A stretch of DNA of 64,000 nt from Arthrobacter sp. AFG20 (GCF_002892795.1 NZ_PJMC01000010.1:1-64000), one strand, 5' to 3'. Positions 1 through 9,268 are shown, numbered from the stretch's first letter. The notes: a model not told the origin generated them from the letters alone. A program made the numbers and translations.

Positions 1-816
1 CTGGAGGTCCACGAATTCCTGCGGCTTGACCCAGCGGTCCACGGGGAGGTGGCGTTCGGAGGGGCGCAGGTACTGGGTGATGGTGATCAGGTCGCAGCCG
101 GCCTGGTGCAGGTCGCGCAGGGCCTCGGAGATCTCTTCGCGGGTTTCGCCCATGCCCAGGATGAGGTTGGACTTGGTGACCATGCCCAGGTTCCGGCCCT
201 GGGTGATGACGTCCAGGGAGCGTTCGTAGCGGAACGCGGGCCGGATCCTTTTGAAGATCCGCGGCACGGTCTCGACGTTGTGCGCGAACACCTCGGGTTT
301 GGAGTCGCAGATCGCGGCGATGTGTTCGGGTTTGCCGGAGAAGTCCGGGATGAGGAGTTCGACGCCGGTGCCGGGGTTCAGTTCGTGGATCTTGCGGACC
401 GTTTCGGCGTAGAGCCAGACGCCTTCGTCCTCGAGGTCGTCACGGGCGACGCCGGTGACCGTGGCGTAGCGCAGCTGCATGGCCTGGACGGAGCGGGCCA
501 CCTTGGTGGGTTCGAACCGGTCCACGGGGGAGGGTTTGCCGGTGTCGATCTGGCAGAAGTCGCAGCGGCGGGTGCATTCGGAGCCGCCGATCAGGAAGGT
601 GGCTTCCTTGTCTTCCCAGCATTCGAAGATGTTGGGGCAGCCGGCCTCTTCGCAGACGGTGTGCAGGCCTTCTTTCTTGACCAGGTTCTTGAGCTGGACA
701 AATTCCGGGCCCATCTGGACCTTGGCCTTGATCCAGTCCGGTTTGCGTTCCACCGGGGTGGCCGCATTGCGCTGCTCGATCCGCAGCATTTTCCGGCCTT
801 CTGGTGCCAGTGTCAC
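1..816 (-). CDS. lipA: Lipoyl synthase LipA, C-terminus cut by window start
   Basis: Radical SAM enzyme that inserts two sulfurs into octanoyl groups on lipoyl domains, the last step of lipoate cofactor synthesis in the cytosol. The visible 272 codons carry the auxiliary cluster cysteines (C-x4-C-x5-C, in [13 protein letters not shown]) and the radical SAM motif CTRRCDFC. The family is about 330 residues, so roughly 60 are missing beyond position 1. The start is GTG at 816, overlapping the lipB stop in a GTGA arrangement, which implies translational coupling. It follows lipB, which makes its octanoylated substrate; the lipoylated client protein SucB lies about 8 kb away on the same strand. 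Confidence 0.96.
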   Translation of the reverse strand, partial: MTLAPEGRKMLRIEQRNAATPVERKPDWIKAKVQMGPEFVQLKNLVKKEGLHTVCEEAGCPNIFECWEDKEATFLIGGSECTRRCDFCQIDTGKPSPVDRFEPTKVARSVQAMQLRYATVTGVARDDLEDEGVWLYAETVRKIHELNPGTGVELLIPDFSGKPEHIAAICDSKPEVFAHNVETVPRIFKRIRPAFRYERSLDVITQGRNLGMVTKSNLILGMGETREEISEALRDLHQAGCDLITITQYLRPSERHLPVDRWVKPQEFVDLQ

Positions 817-1481
817 AGGAGTGCTCCTTCGGGGGTTGCAACTAGGGCGTCTTCATTGTTGCGCAGTTCTTCGGTGATCCGCGAAACGAGATCGGCCGGA
901 GACACGTCGCGGCCCGTTTCCGCGGCGATGGTGGTCACACCGGCATCGGTGATCCCGCAGGCGATGATCTGGCCGTAGGGAGCGAGGTCGTTGTTGCAGT
1001 TGATGGCGAAGCCGTGCATGGTCACCCCCTGGCTGACCCGGATGCCGATGGCGGCGATCTTACGGGCGGGGCCCTTGGCATCCTCTTCGATCCAGACGCC
1101 CGCACGCCCCTTGATCCGGACCGCCGCGATGCCATAGTCCGCGAGTACGGCGATGATCACGGCCTCCAGACGCTCCACGTAGTCGCGGATGCCGGCCTTG
1201 TTCTTCAGCTTGATAATCGGGTATCCGATGAGCTGGCCCGGCCCGTGCCACGTGAGTTTGCCGCCGCGGTCCACCGGAACGACGGGGGTGCCGTCGAAGG
1301 GCCGCTCGTGATCCTCCGTCAGTTTTCCGGCCGTGTAGACGGCGGCATGTTCCAGGAGGAGTACCGTACTGGGGGCCTTGCCGGCCAGAACATTTTCATG
1401 GATTTCGCGCTGGAGGTCCCAAGCGTGGCTGTAATCAACGAAATCCGGGGCAAGACCGAGCTTTGTGAACTCAAGAGTCAT
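813..1481 (-). CDS. lipB: Lipoyl(octanoyl) transferase LipB
   Basis: Moves octanoate from acyl carrier protein to the lysine of lipoyl domains. The 222-residue product has the family motifs [12 protein letters not shown], the catalytic lysine region ARKIAAIG and the nucleophile cysteine in [10 protein letters not shown] start at ATG 1481 ([10 protein letters not shown]) rather than the in-frame ATG at 1538, because the family begins there. No Shine-Dalgarno is visible; instead a TAAGCT hexamer at 1489-1494 lies 7 nt upstream, which suggests a leaderless transcript. First gene of a lipB-lipA pair with a 4-bp overlap. Confidence 0.95.
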   Translation of the reverse strand: MTLEFTKLGLAPDFVDYSHAWDLQREIHENVLAGKAPSTVLLLEHAAVYTAGKLTEDHERPFDGTPVVPVDRGGKLTWHGPGQLIGYPIIKLKNKAGIRDYVERLEAVIIAVLADYGIAAVRIKGRAGVWIEEDAKGPARKIAAIGIRVSQGVTMHGFAINCNNDLAPYGQIIACGITDAGVTTIAAETGRDVSPADLVSRITEELRNNEDALVATPEGALL

Positions 1482-1488
1482 GCGTTCC

Positions 1489-1494
1489 AGCTTA
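1489..1494 (-). promoter_or_regulatory. Candidate -10 for leaderless lipB
   Basis: On the minus strand TAAGCT ends 7 nt before the lipB ATG. There is no ribosome binding site between them. This fits the leaderless design seen at several other genes in the window. Confidence 0.4.
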
Positions 1495-1643
1495 GACCTC
1501 GGCCGGCGTCCTGCCCGATAGTGTGCCGAACCTCTCATGCCTCTCCGGTCACATTCCGCGCCATTCCCGAGGACGGCGGAGGGCCCATGCCTGCCTGTGG
1601 ATAACTTCTGCAGGAATTACAGGTTTCCGGTATTCCTTAAGCC

Positions 1644-3518
1644 ATGGACCAGCACAGCTTGGGAAGCCACAGCCTGGAAAACCACAGCCTGGAAAACCAC
1701 AGCCTGGAAAACCACAGCCTGGAAAACCAGAACGCGAACATGCACGGTCCCGGGGGCGCGGCACCTGCCGTCCAGGGCTACTCCGTATGCCGCCGGCTTG
1801 GCCGTGGCGGCAGCGCGGAAGTGTGGCTGGTTTCGCAGGACACCACCGGCGTGAAGCTTGCGCTGAAGTGCTTCGGCCGCCCGCCGGGCAGTGTTGAATC
1901 AGGCGCTGCGGACTCACGGCCTGCTGTGACACGGGAGGAGGATGTCCGCCGGGAACTCCTGGTCATGTCCGTGCTTGACCACGAGCACCTGGTCAAGGCC
2001 TATGGCGTGGTCAGGACCGATAAACCCGGCCGGACGGGTGAACCCGAAGAGGGCAGCTTCGGCCTGCTGATGGACTACGCGGCCGGCGGCTCGCTCCAGC
2101 AGCTGGTCGCGGCGAGGGGCACCCTGAGTGTGGGCGAGACGGTCACGGTCCTGACGCCGATCGCGCAGGTCTTGAGCTATCTGCACGGAAAGGGCTTCAC
2201 GCACTCGGACGTCGCACCCGGCAATGTACTCTTCACCGCCCATGGAAAGCCCCTGCTGGCAGACCTCGGCGTGGCCCGGATGGTGGGGGACGCTTCCGGC
2301 GTTCCGGATCTGCACACCGACGGCTTCGCTGATCCGGCTCCGGTGGACGCGGTCCGGGCCGGACTGCAGCCGGAGCGCGACGTCTATGCAGCCGCTGCCT
2401 TGGGCTGGTACTGCCTGACCGGACAGCCCCCTCCGCCATCCGCGGCCAGACCACCCCTCTCCCTGCTTGTCCCGGACGTGCCGGCGGAGCTGGCAGCGGC
2501 GCTCGAGGCGGGGCTCAGCGATGACCGGCGGCAGCGTCCGGCGGCTGCCGAGCTTGCCACGGCTGTGTACCGCAGCGCGGCCGCAGCACCTGTGGACCTG
2601 TCCCGCTCGGTCCATGACACCGTCCTGCCCGAGTTGCTGACGCGTCGGCCCGTCCCGCCATCCGGCGGACGGCTGAGGAAGCGCCTGTTCACCTGGCGAA
2701 GGCGGCTGAAGACCACGGGATGGGGCAGGTCCCCGGGCCGGCTATCACCGCGTGCAGCGCCGGCGGGAACGGTTGCGTCCCTACCACAAGCGGCTGTCAG
2801 GCATGCCGGAGACAGGAACGCTGTCAGGCACGCGGGGGTCCGGCAAACCGCTGCCAGTCACGCGGCGGTCCGGCACGCCGCTGTCAGGCACGCGGCGGCC
2901 AGGCACAGGACGGCGACGCAAAGCAGCCGCCGTCTGGCAGTGGCTGGCAGCGTGCTCACGGCAGCGGTGCTTACCGGTGCCGTGCTTCTGGGGCTGCCAG
3001 GGGTGGCGCAGGAGTCGGGCCAGGCGGCCCAGCAGCCGGGTCCAGCGGCGCGGGAAGCAGTCCTCCCGGCGGGCAGCCCCGGTTCCCCGCAAGGTTCCGG
3101 CGTGCCGAATGATGTCCGGCGGCGGCTCGCGGCAAAGGATCCGGCGGAGGCGGTCCTCGGACTGGCGCAGCTTCGTTCGCTGGCGCTGCGGGAGGGCATG
3201 CTGCACCTGCTCGATGAGGTTAACGCCCCGAACACCCCGGCCCGGGCCGCAGACAGACGGATCCGCGCCGGGCTGGAGGAAGCCGGGACAGTGCTGGCCG
3301 GGTTCACCACGAGCCTGTCCGGTGCGCGCCGCCTGCCCGAAAGCACGCCTGCGAGGGCAGTGGTGGCGGTGACGTCATCGACCTCGGCCTATGAGGAGCG
3401 ATCGGCCGGAGGCGCCGTCGTGGCCACAGGAGCGCGGCAGCAGGGTATTAGGCTACGGCTGGTTCTGGTCCAGGTGGAGGGACGGTGGCGCATTGCGGAC
3501 ATCCTGCGGGCGGACTGA
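1644..3518 (+). CDS. Membrane Ser/Thr protein kinase with repeat-bearing N-terminus
   Basis: Hanks-type kinase, 624 residues from ATG 1644. The glycine loop is GRGGSAEV (about residues 53-60), the ATP lysine about K75, the catalytic loop HSDVAPGN (about 187-194, Ser replacing the usual Arg of HRD) and DLG at about 207. A basic, repeat-rich juxtamembrane part (AVRHA units) leads to one membrane helix near residues 430-455 and an outside domain of about 165 residues without PASTA repeats. The first 30 residues are SLENH repeats. Neither ATG 1644 nor the in-frame ATG 1740 has a Shine-Dalgarno; starting at 1740 would remove the repeats. Missing Arg in HRD suggests activation-loop phosphorylation is not needed. 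Substrate unknown; it stands alone, divergent from lipB. Confidence 0.85.
   Translation: MDQHSLGSHSLENHSLENHSLENHSLENQNANMHGPGGAAPAVQGYSVCRRLGRGGSAEVWLVSQDTTGVKLALKCFGRPPGSVESGAADSRPAVTREEDVRRELLVMSVLDHEHLVKAYGVVRTDKPGRTGEPEEGSFGLLMDYAAGGSLQQLVAARGTLSVGETVTVLTPIAQVLSYLHGKGFTHSDVAPGNVLFTAHGKPLLADLGVARMVGDASGVPDLHTDGFADPAPVDAVRAGLQPERDVYAAAALGWYCLTGQPPPPSAARPPLSLLVPDVPAELAAALEAGLSDDRRQRPAAAELATAVYRSAAAAPVDLSRSVHDTVLPELLTRRPVPPSGGRLRKRLFTWRRRLKTTGWGRSPGRLSPRAAPAGTVASLPQAAVRHAGDRNAVRHAGVRQTAASHAAVRHAAVRHAAARHRTATQSSRRLAVAGSVLTAAVLTGAVLLGLPGVAQESGQAAQQPGPAAREAVLPAGSPGSPQGSGVPNDVRRRLAAKDPAEAVLGLAQLRSLALREGMLHLLDEVNAPNTPARAADRRIRAGLEEAGTVLAGFTTSLSGARRLPESTPARAVVAVTSSTSAYEERSAGGAVVATGARQQGIRLRLVLVQVEGRWRIADILRAD
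1653..1727 (+). repeat. 15-bp tandem repeat, five units
   Basis: Four identical copies of CACAGCCTGGAAAAC (1668-1727) follow one diverged copy (1653-1667). The unit is 5 codons, so copy changes keep the frame and lengthen the SLENH stretch at the kinase N-terminus. Confidence 0.95.
2793..2909 (+). repeat. 30-bp tandem repeat in kinase juxtamembrane region
   Basis: Four units begin at 2793 (27 bp), 2820, 2850 and 2880 (30 bp each), all opening with GCTGTCAGGCA or a near copy. They encode AVRHA-like basic repeats just before the membrane helix. Unit lengths are multiples of three, so the frame is kept. Confidence 0.9.
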
Positions 3519-3539
3519 ATCATCAACTGAACCGAACGG

Positions 3540-4433
3540 CTACTTTTCGCCGGCCACCCACCCGGCTGCTAACGCCACCGACGGATGGTCCCACGTGAAC
3601 CCGCTGTCCCTGAGCAGTGTGGGCTCGATCCGCTGGCTGGCGAGCAGGAGTTCGTCGGCCAGCTTGCCCATGACGAGGCGCAGCGCCGGGGCCGGCGCGC
3701 GCAGCAGCGCAGGGCGGTGAAGCGCCTTTGCCAGCCCGGCCACGAGGGTGTTCACGTCCGTGGCTTCCGGTGCCGCAACATTTACGGGGCCTGAATTCCC
3801 GGATGTGAGGAGGAACCCGAACACTGAGGTGAGGTCGGGGAGGGTGATCCACGGCCAGTACTGCCGGCCGTTGCCCAGCGGACCGCCAATGCCTGCCCGC
3901 AGCAGGGGCAGCAGGCGTCCCAGGGCACCGCCCGACCTGCTCAGCACCACTGCGGTCCGCGGGGTCACAACCCGGACTCCGGACGGGGCCTCGTGGGCTG
4001 CCGTTTCCCACTCGACGCAGATGCGCGCCATGATGCCCTGCCCGGCGGGGGAGTTCTCCGTTAGCTGGGAGTGCCCGGCGTCGCCGTAATAGCCGGCCCC
4101 GGACTGGCTGATGAAGGTAGCGGGTGGCGAGTCGAGGCGGCGCATGGCCGAGGTAAGCGTCCGCGTGGGATCCAGGCGTGACCGGAACAGCTCATCGATC
4201 CGATGCGGTGTCCATGGCTTGGCGCCGATGTTCGCGCCGGAAAGATTGATGACGGCGTCGGCTCCCTCAAGGGAAGCCGGGTCCAGGGTTCCGGTGGCGG
4301 GATCCCAAGGGATTTCCGACGGCGACGACGGCGGCCGCCTTACCAGCCGGACGACGTCGTGCCCGTCCGAGGTGAGGCGGGAGGAGAGTGCGGTTCCAAT
4401 GAGCCCGGAGGCGCCGGCCATGACGATGCGCAT
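3540..4433 (-). CDS. TIGR01777 family SDR epimerase
   Basis: Extended short-chain dehydrogenase/reductase of the TIGR01777 (YfcH-like) family, 297 residues. The NAD(P)-binding motif GASGLIG is at residues 7-13, INLSGANI and GAGYYGD are typical of the family, and the C-terminus ends in the usual domain (LRDSGFTWDHPSV). The start is ATG 4433 (MRIVMAGASG), with weak GAGATGG upstream; an in-frame ATG at 4457 would add eight unlikely residues. Substrate unknown. In mycobacteria a homolog sits between sucB and lipB, so its place beside lipA/lipB here is probably conserved. Confidence 0.9.
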   Translation of the reverse strand: MRIVMAGASGLIGTALSSRLTSDGHDVVRLVRRPPSSPSEIPWDPATGTLDPASLEGADAVINLSGANIGAKPWTPHRIDELFRSRLDPTRTLTSAMRRLDSPPATFISQSGAGYYGDAGHSQLTENSPAGQGIMARICVEWETAAHEAPSGVRVVTPRTAVVLSRSGGALGRLLPLLRAGIGGPLGNGRQYWPWITLPDLTSVFGFLLTSGNSGPVNVAAPEATDVNTLVAGLAKALHRPALLRAPAPALRLVMGKLADELLLASQRIEPTLLRDSGFTWDHPSVALAAGWVAGEK

Positions 4434-4494
4434 GATCCATCTCACCATGTCCGGCACGGCAGGGCACCTCCCCGATGGCTCATGTCCCGTTGAC

Positions 4495-4500
4495 TATGAT
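4495..4500 (+). promoter_or_regulatory. Leaderless -10 of tricorn gene
   Basis: TATGAT, close to consensus, ends exactly 6 nt before ATG 4507 and no Shine-Dalgarno is present. Transcription would start at or next to the A of the start codon. Confidence 0.55.
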
Positions 4501-4506
4501 CGAACG

Positions 4507-7500
4507 ATGACCTCTTCGAGTTACCTCCGGTTCCCTCATGTTCACGGCGATCTGGTCACGTTTGTGGCCGAGGACGACGTCTGGATTGCACCCGTCAGCG
4601 GCGGGCGCGCCTGGCGTGTTTCCTCGCTCCAGCTGCCGGCCCGCAACCCGCGCTTTACGCCAGACGGAACGAAGCTGGTCTGGACCGTCGTGCAGGGGAC
4701 GGCCCCCGAGGTGGTCATCGCTGACGTCGACGGCGGGGGATACCGCCAGCTGACTTTCTTCGGGCACAGCACCACTCGGGTCAAGGGCTTTACCCCTGCC
4801 GGGGACATCGTGGTCACGAGTGCGTTCCGCCAGGCCGAGAGCCGCCACACGTACGCTTACCGGCTGTCCACGGAGGGCGGCTGGGCCGAGGAGCTCCCGC
4901 TGGGGCCGGTCGAGTCCGTGGCGTTCGGTCCGGAACTCGGGGACGAAAAGCCGGTAGTGGTGGGCAGTGTGCTGTCCCGCGAACCTGCCTGGTGGAAGCG
5001 CTACCGTGGCGGCACCGCGGGCAAGCTCTGGATCGACGGTGACGGAAACGGCGAGTTTGAGCGGTTCCTGCCGGAACTGGACGGCAACCTGGCTGACCCC
5101 ATGTGGGTAGACGGGCGCATCGCCTTCCTCTCAGACCACGAAGGCTACGGCAACCTGTACTCGGTCCTGCCCGGCGGCGGGGACCTGCGGCGGCACACCG
5201 ACCACGAGGACTTCTACGTCCGCCACGCCTCCACGGACGGCAAACGCGTCATCTTCGAATCGGCCGGTGAGCTCTGGCTCCTGCATGACCTTGGGTCCGA
5301 GGCCGTCCGGCTGGAGATAACGCTCGGATCGGCGTCCCAGGGCCGCCGTCCCTCGCTCCTCAAGGTCTCCAAGCACCTCGGGGACGTCCGGCCGGACACC
5401 GCGGGGGAAGCCAGTGCTGTGGAGGCCCACGGAACAATCCACTGGCTCCGGCACAAGGACGGCCCGTCACGCGTGGTCGAGGCAACGGCTGGCGTGCGCG
5501 CCCGCCTGCCGCGTCCTCTTCCCGACGGCCGCATCGCCTACGTGGCAGATCACGACGGCGACGAAGCCCTGTTCATCAGGGAAATCGCCCCGCAGGTCCC
5601 GGCACACGACGGAGCAGTCCGGGCAGCAAAGGCCGTGACAGCAGCCAAGGGCAACGGCGCTGACAGCGCTGCCCCGGACAGTGCACCCGCTGGGGATCAG
5701 CCGGAAGCTGCGGCTCCGGCAGTTCCGCTGCCCAGCCCTGTTTCCGCCGCCGGCGTCGCGGGGCCCCGCACCACCCACCCGGTGGCCGATGACGCTGCGG
5801 CCGACCTCGCACCTGCCGAGGCAGCAACCGAAACCACTGCCGGCCAGGCAACTGGCACCGTTGCGGCCGATCCAAGCCCGCTCACAGTCCGGTTCCCCAG
5901 GCCTTCACGCGCCAGCGCGATCGAAGCCAGCCCCGACGGCCGCTGGATTGCGATCGGGACCGCCTTTGGCGACCTGTACATCGCTAACGCCCAGGACGGG
6001 GCACTGACGGCGGTAACCAGCATTGGCGAGGGCAGCATTGAGGACCTCGCCTGGTCGCCGGACTCCGCCTGGCTGTCCTGGTCTGAACCGGTGACGTCCT
6101 TCGGGTCACGCAGCCGCCTGCGGGTGGTCCGCGCCGCAGCTGCGGAGGAGCCGGCCATTGTGGAGGTGACGGACGGGCGCTTCCGGGACGAATCGCCGTC
6201 GTTCTCCCCGGACGGCAAGTTCCTGGCCTTCCTCTCCAACCGCAGTTTCGATCCGGTTTATGACGGCCATTCCTTTGACCTGTCCTTCCCCAGCCCGATC
6301 AAGCCCTACCTCGTGGCACTGGCGGCGGACACCGCTTCGCCGTTCGGCCCCAGCGTCGCCTTGGCGGACGGCAGCGCATCCCAGTCCGGTACCTCACAGT
6401 CTGATGCAGCCAAGCCCGGTGCAGCCGCCGGAGGAGAGACGGCGCCGGCCGCCGTGAAGGTTGACGCCGAAGGCCTCGCCCACCGGGTCATCAGCGTCCC
6501 GGTTCCGCAGGGCAACTACTCGGCCCTGACCGCCGCCGACGGTGCGCTGCTGTGGCTCGACAGCGCCCTCGCCGGCGTCACCGGGGAGGGCAGGGCCAGC
6601 CTGGAGGACAAGAACGCCGCCCCGAGCCTGGTCCGCTTCGACCTGGCCAAGCGCAAAAGCACCACCCTCGTGGACTCCCTGGACAGCTACCGCCTGTCCG
6701 GCGACGGCAAGAAGGTGGTCCTGGTCCACGACAAGCAGGTCCGGGTGGTGCCCTCCGACACCAAAGCCGACGAGGACTCCGGCCAGCTGGTCAAGGTGGA
6801 CCTCACCCGCATCCGCGTCCTGATGGATCCGCTGAGCGTCTGGGCCCAGGCCTTCGACGAGGCATGGCGGCTGCAGCGCGACTTCTTCTGGACCGAGGAC
6901 ATGGCGGGCCAGGACTGGGACTCCATCCACGCCCGCTACCGTCCGCTGGTGGAGCGGCTCGGATCGCATGACGACCTGGTGGACCTGCTGTGGGAGCTGC
7001 ATGGCGAGCTCGGCACGTCCCACGCCTACGTCCGCCCGGCGGCAGCCACCGAAAACGGCAGCAACGGCCAGGGCCGGCTGGGTGCCGACCTCGCGTTCAA
7101 TGGCGAGGGCTGGGAAATCGAGCGCATCCTCGCCGGCGAATCGTCGGACCCGCTGGCCACCTCGCCGCTGACCCGGCCGGGCGCGGACGCGAAGGCCGGG
7201 GACGTCCTGCTGGCAATCGACGGCGTGCGCCTTACGGAGTCGCTGACCCCGGCCATGCAGCTGGTGGGCGCGGCGGGGCGGGCTGTGGAACTGACCATCC
7301 GCAACGGCGCCGGCCACGGCCCTGCTGCCGGGGCCCAGCGGAGGATCGCCGTCGTCCCCATCAGGGATGAGGAACGGCTCCGGTACCAGGACTGGGTGAA
7401 TGCCAACCGCCGCACGGTACGCGAAGCGTCGGACGGCAAGTTCGGTTACCTGCATATCCCGGACATGCTGGCCAACGGCTGGGCGCAGCTCCACCGGGAC

Positions 7501-8079
7501 CTGGACACCGAGACTGCGCTTGACGGCCTGATCGTGGACGTTCGCCGCAACCGCGGCGGGCACACCTCCCAGCTCGTGGCCGAACTGATCGGTCGGAAGG
7601 TGACGGGCTGGAGCATGCCCCGCGGCGAAAAGCCCCGGACCTATCCGCACCACGCGCCGCGCGGTCCGGTCATCATTCTGGCCGATGAATTTGCCGGTTC
7701 CGATGGCGACATCATCACGCAGGTCTCGAAGCTGCGTGGCATCGGACCGGTGATCGGCACCCGCACCTGGGGCGGCGTCGTCGGCATCGACAACCGCTTC
7801 ACGCTGGCCGACGGGACAGGCGTTACCCAGCCCCGCTACGCCACATGGTTCGGCGGCGGCGTGGGCTGGAGCGTCGAAAACCACGGAGTGGCTCCGGACA
7901 TCGAAGTGACGTTCCCGCCGCACGCCTACGCTGCCCGCCGGGACCCGCAGCTGGAGTCCGGCATCACGGCGCTGAAGGAGATGGTGCAGGAGCTCCCCAC
8001 GGACCGGCCGCCGGCCCGCGAGGGCTACCGCCGGCTGCGCCCGGAGCCGCTGCCGGCCCGCCGCCACAGCAAGGCGTAG
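4507..8079 (+). CDS. Tricorn protease
   Basis: Large cytosolic serine peptidase (S41 type) that cuts peptides released by upstream proteases into shorter ones. 1190 residues from ATG 4507, chosen because a -10 lies 6 nt upstream and the family begins TSSSYLRFPHVHGDLV. Order: two beta-propellers (about 1-380 and 460-760), a C1 helical part, a PDZ domain (about 860-960) and the C2 catalytic domain. The catalytic set is intact: Ser838-His839 in GTSHAYV, nucleophile Ser1065-Asp1066 in FAGSDGD and Glu1124 in VENHGV. An Ala/Pro-rich stretch of about 85 residues (about 372-458) separates the propellers and looks like an actinobacterial insert. A downstream aminopeptidase, pepA, lies about 5 kb away. 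Confidence 0.95.
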   Translation: MTSSSYLRFPHVHGDLVTFVAEDDVWIAPVSGGRAWRVSSLQLPARNPRFTPDGTKLVWTVVQGTAPEVVIADVDGGGYRQLTFFGHSTTRVKGFTPAGDIVVTSAFRQAESRHTYAYRLSTEGGWAEELPLGPVESVAFGPELGDEKPVVVGSVLSREPAWWKRYRGGTAGKLWIDGDGNGEFERFLPELDGNLADPMWVDGRIAFLSDHEGYGNLYSVLPGGGDLRRHTDHEDFYVRHASTDGKRVIFESAGELWLLHDLGSEAVRLEITLGSASQGRRPSLLKVSKHLGDVRPDTAGEASAVEAHGTIHWLRHKDGPSRVVEATAGVRARLPRPLPDGRIAYVADHDGDEALFIREIAPQVPAHDGAVRAAKAVTAAKGNGADSAAPDSAPAGDQPEAAAPAVPLPSPVSAAGVAGPRTTHPVADDAAADLAPAEAATETTAGQATGTVAADPSPLTVRFPRPSRASAIEASPDGRWIAIGTAFGDLYIANAQDGALTAVTSIGEGSIEDLAWSPDSAWLSWSEPVTSFGSRSRLRVVRAAAAEEPAIVEVTDGRFRDESPSFSPDGKFLAFLSNRSFDPVYDGHSFDLSFPSPIKPYLVALAADTASPFGPSVALADGSASQSGTSQSDAAKPGAAAGGETAPAAVKVDAEGLAHRVISVPVPQGNYSALTAADGALLWLDSALAGVTGEGRASLEDKNAAPSLVRFDLAKRKSTTLVDSLDSYRLSGDGKKVVLVHDKQVRVVPSDTKADEDSGQLVKVDLTRIRVLMDPLSVWAQAFDEAWRLQRDFFWTEDMAGQDWDSIHARYRPLVERLGSHDDLVDLLWELHGELGTSHAYVRPAAATENGSNGQGRLGADLAFNGEGWEIERILAGESSDPLATSPLTRPGADAKAGDVLLAIDGVRLTESLTPAMQLVGAAGRAVELTIRNGAGHGPAAGAQRRIAVVPIRDEERLRYQDWVNANRRTVREASDGKFGYLHIPDMLANGWAQLHRDLDTETALDGLIVDVRRNRGGHTSQLVAELIGRKVTGWSMPRGEKPRTYPHHAPRGPVIILADEFAGSDGDIITQVSKLRGIGPVIGTRTWGGVVGIDNRFTLADGTGVTQPRYATWFGGGVGWSVENHGVAPDIEVTFPPHAYAARRDPQLESGITALKEMVQELPTDRPPAREGYRRLRPEPLPARRHSKA

Positions 8080-8121
8080 CGCGGTGCCGCCGGCGTAAGC
8101 CGGCGGCACTCCGGAAAAGCA

Positions 8122-8169
8122 CGAAGGCCCTGTTCCCGACTGGATTCACCAGCGGGAACAGGGCCTTCG
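8122..8169. terminator. Bidirectional terminator between tricorn gene and osmC
   Basis: Perfect 16-bp stem (CGAAGGCCCTGTTCCC with its complement at 8154-8169) and a 16-nt loop, in the gap between two convergent genes. Short T and A runs flank it. Confidence 0.8.
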
Positions 8170-8179
8170 GGCTTTAGGG

Positions 8180-8608
8180 CTAGGAAGCCAGCGTGGCGTC
8201 CAGGGTGATGTCGATGCTGGCGAGGGCACCGGAGACAGGGCAGCCGACCTTGGCTTCCGCTGCGATCTTCTGGAATTCATCTTCGGTAATGCCGGGGACC
8301 TTGGCGTTGAGGGTCAGGTGGCTGCCGGTGATGCCGGTGCCCGGCTGGAACGTGACGTCCGCCTTGGTGTGCACCTCTTCCGGCGTGTGGCCGGCCTGTG
8401 CCAGTGCGTGGCTGAAGGCCATGGAGAAGCAGGCGGAGTGGGCTGCGGCGATCAGCTCTTCGGGGCTGGTCTTGCCTTCTGAGGCCTCGGTGCGGGCCTT
8501 CCAGGTGACCTCGTAGGTGCCCAGTCCGGAACTGTCGAGTGTGGTATTGCCGGCACCCGTAATCAGGTCGCCGTTCCATACAGTGTGTGCGGTACGTGTT
8601 GCTGCCAT
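8180..8608 (-). CDS. OsmC family peroxiredoxin
   Basis: Thiol peroxidase of the OsmC/Ohr group, 142 residues, reducing organic hydroperoxides with two cysteines. The two are Cys60 (AHSACFSMAF) and Cys123 (VGCPVSGAL), at the spacing normal for OsmC, so the enzyme should be active. I choose ATG 8608: the Shine-Dalgarno AAGGAG lies 5 nt before it but directly abuts the upstream in-frame GTG at 8614. A TAGGAT hexamer near 8670 on the minus strand could be its -10. Single gene ending at a shared terminator. Confidence 0.93.
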   Translation of the reverse strand: MAATRTAHTVWNGDLITGAGNTTLDSSGLGTYEVTWKARTEASEGKTSPEELIAAAHSACFSMAFSHALAQAGHTPEEVHTKADVTFQPGTGITGSHLTLNAKVPGITEDEFQKIAAEAKVGCPVSGALASIDITLDATLAS

Positions 8609-8736
8609 TTCCACTCCTTAGCTTGGGATCAATCATGGCCAGGCTGACGCCCGGACCTTCCTGCATAATCCTATGGATTAGCGGGCGCGGGTGCACGGGT
8701 TGTCCGCTGTCAGAGGATTATGACCGGACGCGCCAA

Positions 8737-8784
8737 AACGACGACGGCGACGCCCCCTCCCAAGGGGGCGTCGCCGTCGTCGTT
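8737..8784 (-). terminator. Terminator of the 8802 membrane protein gene
   Basis: Perfect 21-bp stem (8737-8757 with 8764-8784) and a 6-nt loop, followed on the minus strand by a short T run. It lies directly after the gene that ends at 8802 and may also shield osmC from read-through. Confidence 0.85.
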
Positions 8785-8801
8785 GGCATGGCAGAGGGCG
8801 G

Positions 8802-9152
8802 TTACCGCCAGAGCGTCGCGATAGCGACGTTCAGCAGTGCCAGCCCGCCGACGCTGTGGGCAAGGCCTGTGGAGATCGGCTCGCCCTTCTTGTACTTGCG
8901 GCGGCCGATGAAGGCCAGAACGCCGACGACCAGGGCGACGGCGAACTTGATGCCCAGCTTGGCGTAGTTGGCGTCCATGTCGAGCGCGGGGATCAGGCCC
9001 ATCATCACGATGCCGGTGAGGAGCTGGAGTGCCGCGCCGTCGAACTGCCGGGGATGGACGGTCGGCTTCTTCATATTGCCGATCCAGATGCCGACGATCA
9101 TGGCGGCGCCGACGATGTGCAGGAAGACCATGACGTTATAGACGATGTTCAT
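8802..9152 (-). CDS. Small four-helix membrane protein, function unknown
   Basis: 116 residues with about four hydrophobic segments: FLHIVGAAMIVGIWIGNM, the LLTGIVMMGLIPAL region, FAVALVVGVLAFIG and a last one at the end. A histidine in the first helix and the basic loop GRRKYKKGEP suggest a membrane-bound, possibly haem- or redox-linked protein, but I cannot name the family. The start at ATG 9152 is supported by TAGACT ending 6 nt upstream (leaderless). Single-gene unit with its own strong terminator. Confidence 0.8.
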   Translation of the reverse strand: MNIVYNVMVFLHIVGAAMIVGIWIGNMKKPTVHPRQFDGAALQLLTGIVMMGLIPALDMDANYAKLGIKFAVALVVGVLAFIGRRKYKKGEPISTGLAHSVGGLALLNVAIATLWR

Positions 9153-9158
9153 GGCACC

Positions 9159-9164
9159 AGTCTA
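9159..9164 (-). promoter_or_regulatory. Leaderless -10 of the 9152 gene
   Basis: TAGACT on the minus strand ends exactly 6 nt before ATG 9152, and no Shine-Dalgarno lies between. The same hexamer and spacing recur at the DinB gene (34398). Confidence 0.55.
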
Positions 9165-9211
9165 GCCAGATCCTTCTACACGCCGTAGTAAGACACAGCC
9201 CTTAAAAAGAA

Positions 9212-9268
9212 GCGGCGGCCGCCCGGAACTCCGGTGGTTTCCCACCCGGAGCCGGACAGCCGCCGCCG
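9212..9268 (-). terminator. Terminator of sucB
   Basis: GC-rich hairpin pairing GCGGCGGC with GCCGCCGC and, inside, CTCCGG-type arms around 9228-9251. On the minus strand it is followed by TTCTTTTTAAG, a good T tract, 16 nt after the sucB stop. Confidence 0.85.

Noticed and set aside
1653..1727. CRISPR-like array
   Set aside because: The repeats are directly adjacent with no spacers, 15 bp long and in frame within a kinase gene.
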